Shown: positions 54,747 through 63,996, counted from the stretch's first letter. The stretch is 64,000 nucleotides of DNA from Candidatus Poribacteria bacterium (GCA_022826645.1 JAJDUM010000105.1:1-64000); one strand, 5' to 3'. The notes: a model not told the origin generated them from the letters alone. Numbers and translations are program-made.

Positions 54747-57331
54747 GAGAAATGAGAAAATACCACGATTATCTAATTGAGGAATTATCTGACCCCGAGG
54801 AGGCAATCGTCTATCTCGACGTCTCTAAAGAAGAATATCAGAAAGACGGTGACACTGTCGCATTTTTGATAGCACTCCAAAGCATCGCCGAAGCACAGGC
54901 AGGGAATAACGAACTCGTTTCCCAAGTCTATCTATTGAGCGGCGACGTTCATCGCTCACGGGGGGAGCATGACTGGGCGATTGAGGACTATGACACAGTA
55001 ATAAAACTGACTAATACAGTGATAGAAACGGATCCCAATAATGCTGAAGCCTATATCCGCCGCGGCATAGCTTACCAACAGAAAGGCGAGTATAACTCCG
55101 CCATTGCAAATTTTACCAAAGTAATAGAACTAGATCCAAGCATACCTCAACTCTATTTAGCACGAGGCATGGCTTACCAACAGATAGACGAGTATGGCTA
55201 CGCTATTGAGGACGCGACCAAAGCATTAGAACTGAATCCTGATAATGTCGAGGCTTATAAACATCGCGGATTGGCTTACCAAAGCAAAGGCGATTATGAC
55301 CGTAGTAAAAGCGATTATGATCGCGCCATCAAAGACTTTACCAAAGCGATAGAACTGGACCCCGATGATACCAATACGTATTGTGGTCGTGGCAACGCTT
55401 ACCAGAGCAGAGGTGATTATGACCGTAGTAAAGACGATTATGATCGCGCCATCAAAGACTTTACCAAAGCAATAGAATTGGATCCTGATGATGCTAGAGC
55501 TTATAGTGGGCGTGGGACTGCTTATCAAAGTAAGGGTGATCATAACCGCGCTATCGAAGACGCTACAAAAGCCATAGAATTGAATCCCCAAGATGCCAAT
55601 GTCTATAACCATCGCGGTCTTATCTATTATTACAAAGGTGATTATGACCACGCCATTGAAGATTATGCAAAGGCAATAAGCCTGAACTCCAATCATATTA
55701 GAGTTTATAACAATCGTGGTACTATCTATTGTGCCACAGGCGACTATGACCGCGCCATTGAAGATTTTAACAGGGCGATACAACTCAATCCTGACTATGC
55801 CGAGGCCTATTACAACCGTGGCGCAGCTTATAGGGGCAAGGGCTTGGTTGATCGTGCTATCACAAACTATAACAGGGCGATACAACTCAAACCCAATTAT
55901 GCCGACGTTTATAAAAAGCTCTGGGAGGCACAGTTAACCCCAGAAGTACACGAAGAAACCAGATCAGATGAGAATCCACTAGAACGAGATACCCTCGCAG
56001 GTGTGAATGTTTACATGACGAATACTTCGCGCACGTCGAAAGAAGTAGTTGAAGGTATCACCAAGATAGCTGTACGCGGCTTCAAGTCGCTCGCGGAAGA
56101 GTGCATAATAGACATCCGGCCTCTGACGGTTCTCGCTGGTGCAAATAGTTCCGGAAAATCGAGTATCATGCAGCCGCTATTGCTGCTGAAGCAAACGCTA
56201 GAGCTGACGTTTGATCCGGGCCCGCTGTGGCTTGAGGGGCCGAACGTCCGATTTACTGAAGTTGAACAATTCCTGTCCAAGTTAGTTGATGAAGAAAGGA
56301 CAGACCGTTTTCTGATTGGGATTGAAACTCGTAAATCTGATCTTGCTTGGTCAGTAACGACGACTTTCAGGAAGGGACAGAGGGGGATTGAGATTGTCAA
56401 AATGACCAGAGAAGACGAACCAGATGATGACTCATCATGGCCTCTTAAACATATTATCTTGTATCCTGAGATGCCAACTGAAAAAATCAAGTCGCTGTTT
56501 GACCGACACTCGACGCATGGGGATTTGGATGTCGTGAGGCGTTCACGATGTTTTTTGCGTTTGGAATCTCAAGATGGTAATATATCCCTTAATTTTACCC
56601 GTAACCTTGATTTTGACATTTTTAACAGCATTCATCTCCCCGGATTACGAGGCAATCCAGAACGAATGTACAAACTGACTAGCACCGGTCCCCGGTATCC
56701 CGGAAGGTTTGAAAATTACGTTGCGAGCATCATTCATGATTGGCAAAACACGAAAGATAGCCGTCTACAAACCCTAGTTGGAGCCCTTCGTAGACTTAAG
56801 CTAACAGGACGAATCAGCACCCAAAAAATTGGCGATATCGGTATCGAAATTAAAGTCGGTTTCCATCCTCATCACAGAACCAGCAATATGGTTAACATCG
56901 CTGATGTGGGATTGGGTGTGTCCCAAGTCTTACCCGTCTTAGTTGCCCTGATTGTCGCGGAGCCGGGGCGGTTGGTCTATCTCGAACAGCCAGAGCTGCA
57001 CCTCCACCCCCGCGCCCAAGTCGCGTTGGCACAAGTGTTGGCGGATGCGGCGAAACGCGGCGTCCGTGTCGTCGCAGAAACACATAGTTCGCTGCTGCTT
57101 CTGGCGATTCAAACGCTTGTTGCCGAAGGAGACCTCCCGCCGGAGTTGGTGAAGCTGCACTGGTTTACACGAGATGAAAATGGTGCCACCAAAATCGACA
57201 CCGCCGATTTGGATAAGGTGGGTGCTTATGGAGATTGGCCCGAAGACTTTGATGATGTCGATCTGAAGGCACAGAGTGATTACCTTGATGCTGCAGATAA
57301 ATTCTTATTTGATGACAAGGAGGTATCGTGA
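54743..57331 (+). CDS. Antitoxin-like N-terminus fused to TPRs and a DUF3696-type ATPase
   Basis: 862 aa. Residues 5-55 (YHDYLIEELSDPEEAIVYLD, VAFLIALQSIAEAQAG) match the N-terminus of HI1420-type antitoxins, but their helix-turn-helix is replaced by about eight TPRs (65-400). From 439 on: an ABC-type ATPase with GANSSGKSS (466-474), VGLGVSQ (722-728, signature position), YLEQPELHLHP (746-756, Walker B) and VAETHSS (777-783, H-loop), plus a DUF3696-like C-terminus (GDWPEDFDDVDL). An internal ATG at 56015 could yield the ATPase alone. Overlaps both neighbours. Confidence 0.85.
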   Translation: MREMRKYHDYLIEELSDPEEAIVYLDVSKEEYQKDGDTVAFLIALQSIAEAQAGNNELVSQVYLLSGDVHRSRGEHDWAIEDYDTVIKLTNTVIETDPNNAEAYIRRGIAYQQKGEYNSAIANFTKVIELDPSIPQLYLARGMAYQQIDEYGYAIEDATKALELNPDNVEAYKHRGLAYQSKGDYDRSKSDYDRAIKDFTKAIELDPDDTNTYCGRGNAYQSRGDYDRSKDDYDRAIKDFTKAIELDPDDARAYSGRGTAYQSKGDHNRAIEDATKAIELNPQDANVYNHRGLIYYYKGDYDHAIEDYAKAISLNSNHIRVYNNRGTIYCATGDYDRAIEDFNRAIQLNPDYAEAYYNRGAAYRGKGLVDRAITNYNRAIQLKPNYADVYKKLWEAQLTPEVHEETRSDENPLERDTLAGVNVYMTNTSRTSKEVVEGITKIAVRGFKSLAEECIIDIRPLTVLAGANSSGKSSIMQPLLLLKQTLELTFDPGPLWLEGPNVRFTEVEQFLSKLVDEERTDRFLIGIETRKSDLAWSVTTTFRKGQRGIEIVKMTREDEPDDDSSWPLKHIILYPEMPTEKIKSLFDRHSTHGDLDVVRRSRCFLRLESQDGNISLNFTRNLDFDIFNSIHLPGLRGNPERMYKLTSTGPRYPGRFENYVASIIHDWQNTKDSRLQTLVGALRRLKLTGRISTQKIGDIGIEIKVGFHPHHRTSNMVNIADVGLGVSQVLPVLVALIVAEPGRLVYLEQPELHLHPRAQVALAQVLADAAKRGVRVVAETHSSLLLLAIQTLVAEGDLPPELVKLHWFTRDENGATKIDTADLDKVGAYGDWPEDFDDVDLKAQSDYLDAADKFLFDDKEVS

Positions 57332-57882
57332 AAAAAGCAAAGTCAAAACGATTGGTTATTGATGCCAGTGTTGCTCGAGCCTCCGGTGGCGTAGCTACTC
57401 ACCCACAAGCCAAGCATTGTCGTGATTTTCTACTGAAAGTGTCATCACTAAGTTACAGGATTATGATGACACCGAAAATTATCTGCGAGTGGAACAGGCG
57501 TCAATCCCTCTTTGCACTTAGGTGGAGGGGCGCAATGGCTAGGAGCAACAAAGTGTGTGGTGTTAAGAAGTCCCCAGTAGATGAAGAATTCCGTAACAAA
57601 ATTGAAGACGCAGCAGAACAAAAAAATCAGATTCCAGCAATGCGGAAGGATGTTCACCTTCTTGAAGCAGCACGGATAAGTGACCAGACGATCATTTCGC
57701 TTGAAAAAAAGGTCCGACGGCATTTCGCCTATGTCGCTCAACATATTGATGAGATTGGAGACATCGTTTGGGTGAATCCTGAGCGTGTGGAGGAAGAGAA
57801 ACCTCTTGTTTGGCTTCAAAACGGTGCACCGCCGGAAGAGCATCGTAAACTCCGCACTTGGGGGATTGCTAGTAGCTCTTAG
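57328..57882 (+). CDS. PIN-like nuclease partner of the ATPase
   Basis: 184 aa, GTG start with AAGGAGG, overlapping the ATPase by 4 bp. LVIDASVARASGG at the N-terminus, with D12, E54, D108 and D119 (MRKDVHLLEAARISDQTIISLE) making the four-acid PIN metal site. PIN enzymes cut RNA. The last three codons and the stop (AGT AGC TCT TAG) lie inside a MITE-like element, so the original C-terminus may have been replaced. Paired ATPase and nuclease is typical of defence modules. Confidence 0.8.
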   Translation: MKKAKSKRLVIDASVARASGGVATHPQAKHCRDFLLKVSSLSYRIMMTPKIICEWNRRQSLFALRWRGAMARSNKVCGVKKSPVDEEFRNKIEDAAEQKNQIPAMRKDVHLLEAARISDQTIISLEKKVRRHFAYVAQHIDEIGDIVWVNPERVEEEKPLVWLQNGAPPEEHRKLRTWGIASSS

Positions 57883-58027
57883 AATTAGTGAGACACTCTA
57901 AACCGAAGCGCATTGCCCCTAGGTCCGGTAGGGGCGTTTTCTCCCCGCACCGCATCGGCGCAGTTGGAAACAGCGCCTACCAAACATGGAGAGCGAAAGT
58001 GTCTATTTATTCTTAGAATCCACTATA
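57869..58027. repeat. MITE-like element, copy 2
   Basis: Begins CTAGTAGCTCTTAGAATTAG and ends TTAGAATCCACTATA. About 80% like copy 1 by eye. Its left end supplies the stop codon of the PIN-like gene. Confidence 0.75.
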
Positions 58028-58058
58028 GTTTGGCGCGGCATCCACATGAGACTCGGAA

Positions 58059-58703
58059 GTGACGCATCCAGTTGAACACATCACACAATCAGATTTCAAT
58101 TACCCAGCGCAGTTGCGGGGGTATTTGAAAACAGAAGCACCAGAAACCATCTGGGCACGGGGAAATGTTGCCCTGTTGACGGATCGGGAGGCTCATTTAA
58201 ACGGAGAACTCTGGGCACTATTCTGCTCCAGTAGATGTCCTGGCCAGATTATCCTGAAAGCGCATGAATTGGCTCAACAGTTTCGGGCATCAGGAACATC
58301 TACCATCGGGGGGTATCATTCCCCAGTTGAAAAGGAGTGTCTTCGTGTCCTGCTTCGGGGTTCACAACCGATAATTCTTTGTCCCGCTCGGAGCATCGAA
58401 AACATGCGATTGACCCCAGTGTGGAAAGGGGGGTTAGCGGAGGGGCGTCTGTTACTTCTGTCTATCTTTGATAGCAAACATCGGCGTTCCACGGCAGGGT
58501 TGGCAAACCAACGTAACGCATTTGTTGCGGCACTTGCGGACAAGATATGTATCGCCCATGCCTCGGAAGGTAGCAAGACGCTGGAATTCGCACGGCAGGT
58601 ATCGGAGTGGGGCAAGCCGCTTTTCACCTTTGATGTACCCGCAAATAGACCGCTTCTTGAATGTGGAGCGCAGCGGATAGAGGATCTTGTACCTGAAGTA
58701 TAA
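58059..58703 (+). CDS. DprA/Smf-like Rossmann protein
   Basis: 214 aa; GTG start, weak ribosome site. TIWARGNVALL, GELWALFCSSRCPGQIILKAHELAQQF, then VPA-like LLSIFDSKHRR and IAHASEGSKTLEFA resemble the DNA-processing DprA/Smf fold, shortened and without the usual C-terminal winged helix. DprA binds single-stranded DNA; stand-alone relatives occur in defence islands. Flanked by repeats on both sides. Confidence 0.65.
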   Translation: MTHPVEHITQSDFNYPAQLRGYLKTEAPETIWARGNVALLTDREAHLNGELWALFCSSRCPGQIILKAHELAQQFRASGTSTIGGYHSPVEKECLRVLLRGSQPIILCPARSIENMRLTPVWKGGLAEGRLLLLSIFDSKHRRSTAGLANQRNAFVAALADKICIAHASEGSKTLEFARQVSEWGKPLFTFDVPANRPLLECGAQRIEDLVPEV

Positions 58704-58715
58704 TGTTGGCCCATG

Positions 58716-58844
58716 TAAAAAGAAAGTGCAAAACGCGAATCGAAATCGTAGGGGCGGGGTCCCCCCGCCCGTGGCACATCCCGATTTATCGGGGCAGTAG
58801 GGGTTGGGGAACCCAACCCCTACGAAGATTCGGTTGCTGTTGTA
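58716..58844. repeat. 128-bp dispersed repeat, copy 2
   Basis: Almost the same as 38940-39067, including GGGGCGGGG, CCCGATTTATCGGG and the GGGTTGGGG/CCCAACCCC hairpin. Same orientation. Lies between the DprA-like and the dehydrogenase gene. Confidence 0.85.
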
Positions 58845-58898
58845 CGCCCCGATTATCGGGAGATTCAAAGCAATATGCCTACGACTGAGAGGACTTAG

Positions 58899-59987
58899 AT
58901 GAAAGCGTGGCGTTTTTATGGATTTAACGATATGCGGTTGGACGAGGTGCCTGACCCAGTTCGGCGTGAGGGGCATGTGATCGCAGAGATTCTCTGTGTG
59001 CAACCGTCGGTCACCGAAGCGCAACTGGCTTACGGGATTCCAACCCTCGCCTACGAGCAGATTAAATACCGATTGGAGACCGAGGCACCAATACGGTTAT
59101 TTGGACACGAGTTCTGCGCCCAAATCGTGGAATCCGATCCGAACTCCCAATTTCGTCCGGGAGACCGTGTGGCAGCCCGCGCCAAGCTGCCCTGCGGCGA
59201 ATGCTCCCTGTGCCTATCGGAGCGTGGAAACGACTGCCGACGGGGTCCGATCATCGGCTTCCAGTTGCCCGGCTGCTTCTCCGAGTTCGCTGTCCTGCCC
59301 GAAATCGCTTTGACGAAGGTGGACGACCGGATTTCAGACAGTGAGGCGGCGTGCTTGCAGTCGCTCTCCGATAGCCTCGCAGCGGTGGATACGGCGGAAA
59401 TACGTATTGGGGATACGGTCGCTATCTTTGGGCAAGGTAGTATGGGATTGGAGTGTATGCAGGTAGCCCGTGCGAGCGGTGCGGGACAGTTAATCACCGT
59501 AGATGTCCGAGAGGAAGCGTGCCAAGTCTCTGTGGAGTTAGGTGCTGACCACAGCATTGATGCGAGCCGCGACGACCCGGTTGAACTTATTCAGACGTTG
59601 ACCGACGGTAACGGCGCCGACGTCGTTTTTGAATGCGCGGGCGGCAGCCCGAAGCAGGGTTTGTCCGGGACGCAGACACTTACACAAGCCATCGCAGCTG
59701 TCCGATCTGGCGGGAAATTAAACATCGTTTCGTGGTTCGGCCATCCGATGGAGCTTGATGTTGATGCGCTACGGGAGCGGAGCCTCAGATGTCTGTTCCC
59801 CGACATCAGCACACTGGCGCACCTGGAACACACGGTTCGGTTGGTCGCCTCCGGACGGATTCGGCTGAAACCAACCATCAAGCACGTTTTATCTGGTATC
59901 GAATCTGTCCCCAAAGCCTTCGAGATCACCGCAAACAAGGGCAAATACGGGGCTATCAACCCGGCGCAGGTGATGATGCACGAGTAA
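58899..59987 (+). CDS. Zinc-dependent alcohol dehydrogenase family (MDR)
   Basis: 362 aa. GHEFCAQIVESD, structural zinc CGECSLCLSERGNDC, catalytic-zinc region, and the Rossmann AIFGQGSMGLECMQVARASGA. L-threonine/sorbitol dehydrogenase-like; substrate unknown. ATG with GAGGA. First of the plus-strand catabolic set. Confidence 0.92.
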   Translation: MKAWRFYGFNDMRLDEVPDPVRREGHVIAEILCVQPSVTEAQLAYGIPTLAYEQIKYRLETEAPIRLFGHEFCAQIVESDPNSQFRPGDRVAARAKLPCGECSLCLSERGNDCRRGPIIGFQLPGCFSEFAVLPEIALTKVDDRISDSEAACLQSLSDSLAAVDTAEIRIGDTVAIFGQGSMGLECMQVARASGAGQLITVDVREEACQVSVELGADHSIDASRDDPVELIQTLTDGNGADVVFECAGGSPKQGLSGTQTLTQAIAAVRSGGKLNIVSWFGHPMELDVDALRERSLRCLFPDISTLAHLEHTVRLVASGRIRLKPTIKHVLSGIESVPKAFEITANKGKYGAINPAQVMMHE

Positions 59988-59989
59988 TT

Positions 59990-60186
59990 TATGGTAGATT
60001 CTAAAAACAGATAGACACTTTCGCTCCCCGTGTTTGGTAGGCGCTGTTTCTAACTGCGCTTATCCGGTGCGGTTGGAAACCGCACCTACCGGGGTGGATT
60101 GAATTCGGTGCGGTCCGATAAATCGAGACCAGGGTTGAAAACCGCACCTACCGGAGTGATAGCCTGGATTTCCCCATCCTACTATA
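59990..60186. repeat. MITE-like element, copy 3, inverted
   Basis: TATGGTAGATTCTAAAAACA at the left and CATCCTACTATA at the right. Internally two GCGGTT...AACCGCACCTACCGG palindromes. Opposite in orientation to copies 1 and 2 and longer (197 bp). Confidence 0.7.
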
Positions 60187-60234
60187 ATTTGCAAAAGACA
60201 ACTCTTTATACGCCCTTTCAGAGAGGAAGAACGA

Positions 60235-61011
60235 ATGACTGACCCCCAAACGACAGATGACCTCCAAGCACTCCTTCCACATTTTCGCCAGCACGGCTAT
60301 GTGATTCTCAAGGACACACTCACGTCCGACGAAGTAATATATTTCCGTGAACTTTTCGATCGTGATCGCAAGGAGTTTGGCAGTCCAAATTGTTGGCATC
60401 CTTTCTCCAATCAGATGCGAAACTGCAATGCGTTAGTCACCTCGCCAGAATTTGACCAACTTCTCCGCCATCCCAAGATTCTGCCGGCGATCGAATTTCT
60501 GATGGGCGGACCCGTCTGTTTCGCCGAAATCTGCTTGCGCCACATGGGAGCTTACGTTGGTGAACCCCATCAACGGTTTCATCGTGACCGTCCGCATTGG
60601 GAGGACCATCCGCTTCGTATGGACTACATGCAGCTGATGGTCTACCTTACCGATGTCGATGAGGGGACGCACTGCTTCTCCCTCTCGCCTGAATCCGTCG
60701 AGGATCCGATTGTGGAGATAGCCGAAAACGTCGAGCGTAATGGGACTGTTGATATTCACGCACCCGCAGGCACCGTCGTGCTTTTCAACATCGCCGTTCC
60801 GCATACGGCTACGGTTCGCGTCACGCAACGGGAGCGGAAAACGGTGCAAGCGTATTATGGACACCGTTCTCGCCCGTATCTGAGCGACTGCTCTGTGATA
60901 CCGCCGCGCTTCTCGCGTCATGACCCGGATCCGGAGGTACGAGCGTTTTACGGTAACCTTAACAAGACGACGCGAGCGTTCTTAGCAGGCTTTGATCCCC
61001 CGTCTGGATAA
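60235..61011 (+). CDS. Phytanoyl-CoA dioxygenase family oxygenase
   Basis: 258 aa. H116-x-D118 (HQRFHRDRPHW) and H190 (VPHTATVRVTQRERK), with Arg for 2-oxoglutarate. GYVILKDTLTSDEV at the N-terminus is typical. In operon-like series with the TIM-barrel gene 34 bp downstream. Substrate unknown. Confidence 0.9.
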   Translation: MTDPQTTDDLQALLPHFRQHGYVILKDTLTSDEVIYFRELFDRDRKEFGSPNCWHPFSNQMRNCNALVTSPEFDQLLRHPKILPAIEFLMGGPVCFAEICLRHMGAYVGEPHQRFHRDRPHWEDHPLRMDYMQLMVYLTDVDEGTHCFSLSPESVEDPIVEIAENVERNGTVDIHAPAGTVVLFNIAVPHTATVRVTQRERKTVQAYYGHRSRPYLSDCSVIPPRFSRHDPDPEVRAFYGNLNKTTRAFLAGFDPPSG

Positions 61012-61045
61012 ATCCTGAACCCTCCTACCGGAAAGGCAAACCGTT

Positions 61046-62662
61046 ATGAAACGCAGACACTCCTTAGACGAACCCCGTGTTTTCATGTTTGACGACGGAC
61101 GACACGCTGCCAGCCTCTACCAATTTGAACCGCCCCTCGAACCCGGAGACTTTACCTTCAACGTAGATCAACTCGCGGACAGCGGCGTGGACACCCTCAT
61201 ATACTTCGCCGTGCTTGAAGGGGGTGTGACCATGTACGACAGCCGTGTCGCGCAGAAGTGGGGCGATAACGTCGTCAAATGGACGCATACGGTCTGGTAT
61301 CGCGCCGGTCGAAATATCCATCAACTGATAGCGGATGGCTACGATCCGTTGAAGCTGCTCTGTGACCGATGCCATGAAAAAGGAATCTGGTTCATTCCGA
61401 GCAATCCGGTTACCCTCTCCGGCGGTGACAGAGCGACCGACGGCGGACTGGGTCGTAAGTCCGACTTTGTGTACGAGCATCCGGAGTTTCAGGTGGGAGA
61501 GGAAGACGATCCACGGGCATCGGACGCGTGGTCGACGCGGTTCAGCTTTTTGCACCCAGAGGTTCGGGAGCAACAGTTTCGGGTCTCCGAGGAGCTCCTC
61601 GCGCGTTACGAAACCGATGGGATCGAACTGAACATGACCGATTTCGTTCCGTTTTGCAGGTTCGACGAGGTCGAGGAACTCGCACCGATCATGACCCAAT
61701 GGATCCGCGACCTTCGTGCAGTGGCTCGGAACGCCGAGGCAGATCAGGGCCGTCGTAAACGCATCTATGTCCGTATCCCGGCGCATCCAGACGCCTGGCG
61801 TGCCCTTGGATATGACGTGCGGCTTTGGGTTTCGGAGGGATTGGTGGACGGTCTCATCTGTCAACCCGGCCTCACACAAGGACCCGTGGATCAGGATCCC
61901 GATCTATCGGGCGCGGTCGCGTTGGTCAGTGGCACCCAATGCAGGGTGCTTTCGTCCTTCCAGAACGTGCTCGGCAGGCAGCTGAAGCAGTACGCCACGC
62001 CATCGATGATCTGGGCTGCTGCTGCGAATGCGTACGCCCAAGGCGCGGACGGTTTCGGGATAGGGGACGCCCACTGGACGCCCAACGGTTGGCCCTGGAC
62101 GCACAACGAGTATCAGACCCTGCGGCTGCTGGGGCACCCCGACATGTTAGCAACGGCTGATAAACTTTACCGCGTCCGCTCCGAGACACAGGGGGTGACC
62201 AAAGGTGTGGGTTGGGCACCCGGCGTAGCACCCTCCTTACCACAGACATTGGTTGAAGGGGAACCGGTCGAAGTACGGTTGCGGATAAGCGACGAACTGG
62301 AAAAATGGGATGGGGTAGGAAGGGTCAAATCGGTTCAACTGCGGATACGGATAATAGGGATTGAACCTTCGCTGAACGATCTCCGAATTGAGCTGAACGG
62401 TCAACCGCTGCCGGACTCCATGCTGGATATAGAGGATCTGAACTACCGTCTGATAAGTACCGGGGCAGTAGGTCCCTACGGACAGGTGTATAAATATCAA
62501 CTCCCATCCACGCATTATCCAAAGTCGGGGCATAACTGCGTAAGCATTACACTCTTGAAAAGAGATCCGAATATTGAGAATCCCTTTGAGGTCTACGATG
62601 TTGATTGCGACATCCGATACCGGCTGCACCGCCACTTCGGACGAGAACCGATCAACTATTAG
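61046..62662 (+). CDS. TIM-barrel hydrolase-like protein
   Basis: 538 aa, soluble. LADSGVDTLIYFAVLEGG, CHEKGIWFIPSNPVTLSGG and DGIELNMTDFVPFCRF suggest a glycoside hydrolase-type (beta/alpha)8 barrel as in the GH10-like DUF families, followed by a C-terminal beta domain (from about residue 400). Catalytic acids are likely in GIELNM and GFGIGDAHW but cannot be fixed. Sits between PhyH and the ceramidase-like gene. Confidence 0.65.
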   Translation: MKRRHSLDEPRVFMFDDGRHAASLYQFEPPLEPGDFTFNVDQLADSGVDTLIYFAVLEGGVTMYDSRVAQKWGDNVVKWTHTVWYRAGRNIHQLIADGYDPLKLLCDRCHEKGIWFIPSNPVTLSGGDRATDGGLGRKSDFVYEHPEFQVGEEDDPRASDAWSTRFSFLHPEVREQQFRVSEELLARYETDGIELNMTDFVPFCRFDEVEELAPIMTQWIRDLRAVARNAEADQGRRKRIYVRIPAHPDAWRALGYDVRLWVSEGLVDGLICQPGLTQGPVDQDPDLSGAVALVSGTQCRVLSSFQNVLGRQLKQYATPSMIWAAAANAYAQGADGFGIGDAHWTPNGWPWTHNEYQTLRLLGHPDMLATADKLYRVRSETQGVTKGVGWAPGVAPSLPQTLVEGEPVEVRLRISDELEKWDGVGRVKSVQLRIRIIGIEPSLNDLRIELNGQPLPDSMLDIEDLNYRLISTGAVGPYGQVYKYQLPSTHYPKSGHNCVSITLLKRDPNIENPFEVYDVDCDIRYRLHRHFGREPINY

Positions 62663-62694
62663 CGGCATAACAGATAACCCTTGGGAGCAAGTAG

Positions 62695-63996
62695 ATGGAA
62701 TCAACGACAGTCGCTGAATTGCGTGTGGGAACGGGAAGTGTGAATCTCCAAGCTGACGATTCAATGGTGGTCGCCGGCAGCATCCTGCCGAAGCATGTCA
62801 AGGGCCAAGAGGGCGAGTTGAGAGCAGTTGCCATCGTGCTTGAAAAGCCTCCTGCCCCCAAGCTTGCTATTGTCGTTTGCGATGTTATCGTTGTAGAACG
62901 CGATGATATTGACGCGGTGATCTCGGAGATCGAAAGGACGACCGACCTTTCCCGCGCCAACATCCTAATCAGCGCCACGCACACGCATCACGCACCGAGC
63001 ACCATCGTCGTGCACGGCTATGGGCGTGACGAAGCGTTTTGCCAACATCTACGCGAAGGTATTATCAAAGCCCTTCAACAGGCAGATGCAAACCTGAGCA
63101 ACGACGAATCCCATTTCTGCTTTCATCAGGGCGAAGAAAATACGATCGGTGGGAACAGTCGTTTGCTGCTCGCCGACGGCACGATCTGGTGGGTGGGTTC
63201 CGGTACAGACGCGGTACGACCCACGGGTCCCTTCGACCCACAACTACCGGTTCTCGCCTTCCGCGACGCTGACGATCAACTCCAAGCACTAATATACAAC
63301 CACTCCACCCATACGATTGGAACTTGTAGCGGGGATGTCCGTTCTCCCAGTTTCTACGGCTTGACAGCGCAGGAATTGGAAGCCGAGTTGGGCGGCAGTG
63401 TGTGTTTTCTGCCGGGTGCATTCGGTTCGACACACAACGTCACCGAGGTACCACCTCCTGAAGCGGTTAAGCGACTCAAAGGGGCGATCACTGACGCTAT
63501 GGGACAGGCAAAGCCGATGCCTATTGACAAATTGGCGTCTCTCCAACGCCCCTTTACGTTCAAAGTTCGGACGTTTGACGAAGAGGTAGAGGACGAAAAG
63601 GTATCTTCGTACTGCCGCAAGCGTGTGCCGGACGGCGCGGATAGCACCATCAATGTCTTCCGAAACATGCGCCAAACCCTTGCCTCCCGACAAGGACAGG
63701 ATCGTCAAACGACGCTCCAAGCGATGGTTATCGGTGAGGTCGCGATTGTCGGTGTACCGGGCGAACTGTTTACAGGCTTAGGCGTTGAACTGAAGGAACG
63801 CTCACCGTTTCAGCACACCTACGTCGTCTCGCTCGCCAACGATTGGATGGGCTACCTACCTGACCGAGAGGCGCACACACTCGGCGGCTATCAAACGTGG
63901 ATGGGGCTGCACAGTTACGCAGAGGAAGGCACCGGCGAGCGGATGGTTGATGAATGCCTCCGTATGCTCCAGCAACTACAACAGGACTCAACCTAA
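62695..63996 (+). CDS. Neutral ceramidase-like protein
   Basis: 433 aa, complete. LRVGTGSVNLQ at the start, ISATHTHHAPS (zinc-binding His pair), YNHSTHTIGTCS and FLPGAFGSTHNVTEV are as in the N-terminal domain of neutral/alkaline ceramidases; short compared with the eukaryotic enzymes and without a signal peptide. Poribacterial relatives are of unknown substrate. The end is just inside the window. Confidence 0.82.
   Translation: MESTTVAELRVGTGSVNLQADDSMVVAGSILPKHVKGQEGELRAVAIVLEKPPAPKLAIVVCDVIVVERDDIDAVISEIERTTDLSRANILISATHTHHAPSTIVVHGYGRDEAFCQHLREGIIKALQQADANLSNDESHFCFHQGEENTIGGNSRLLLADGTIWWVGSGTDAVRPTGPFDPQLPVLAFRDADDQLQALIYNHSTHTIGTCSGDVRSPSFYGLTAQELEAELGGSVCFLPGAFGSTHNVTEVPPPEAVKRLKGAITDAMGQAKPMPIDKLASLQRPFTFKVRTFDEEVEDEKVSSYCRKRVPDGADSTINVFRNMRQTLASRQGQDRQTTLQAMVIGEVAIVGVPGELFTGLGVELKERSPFQHTYVVSLANDWMGYLPDREAHTLGGYQTWMGLHSYAEEGTGERMVDECLRMLQQLQQDST

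Noticed and set aside
55226..55885. 219-aa ORF antisense to the TPR array
   Set aside because: Long antisense frames arise from repeated codons in TPRs; its Ile/Val-rich pattern repeats with the TPR period.
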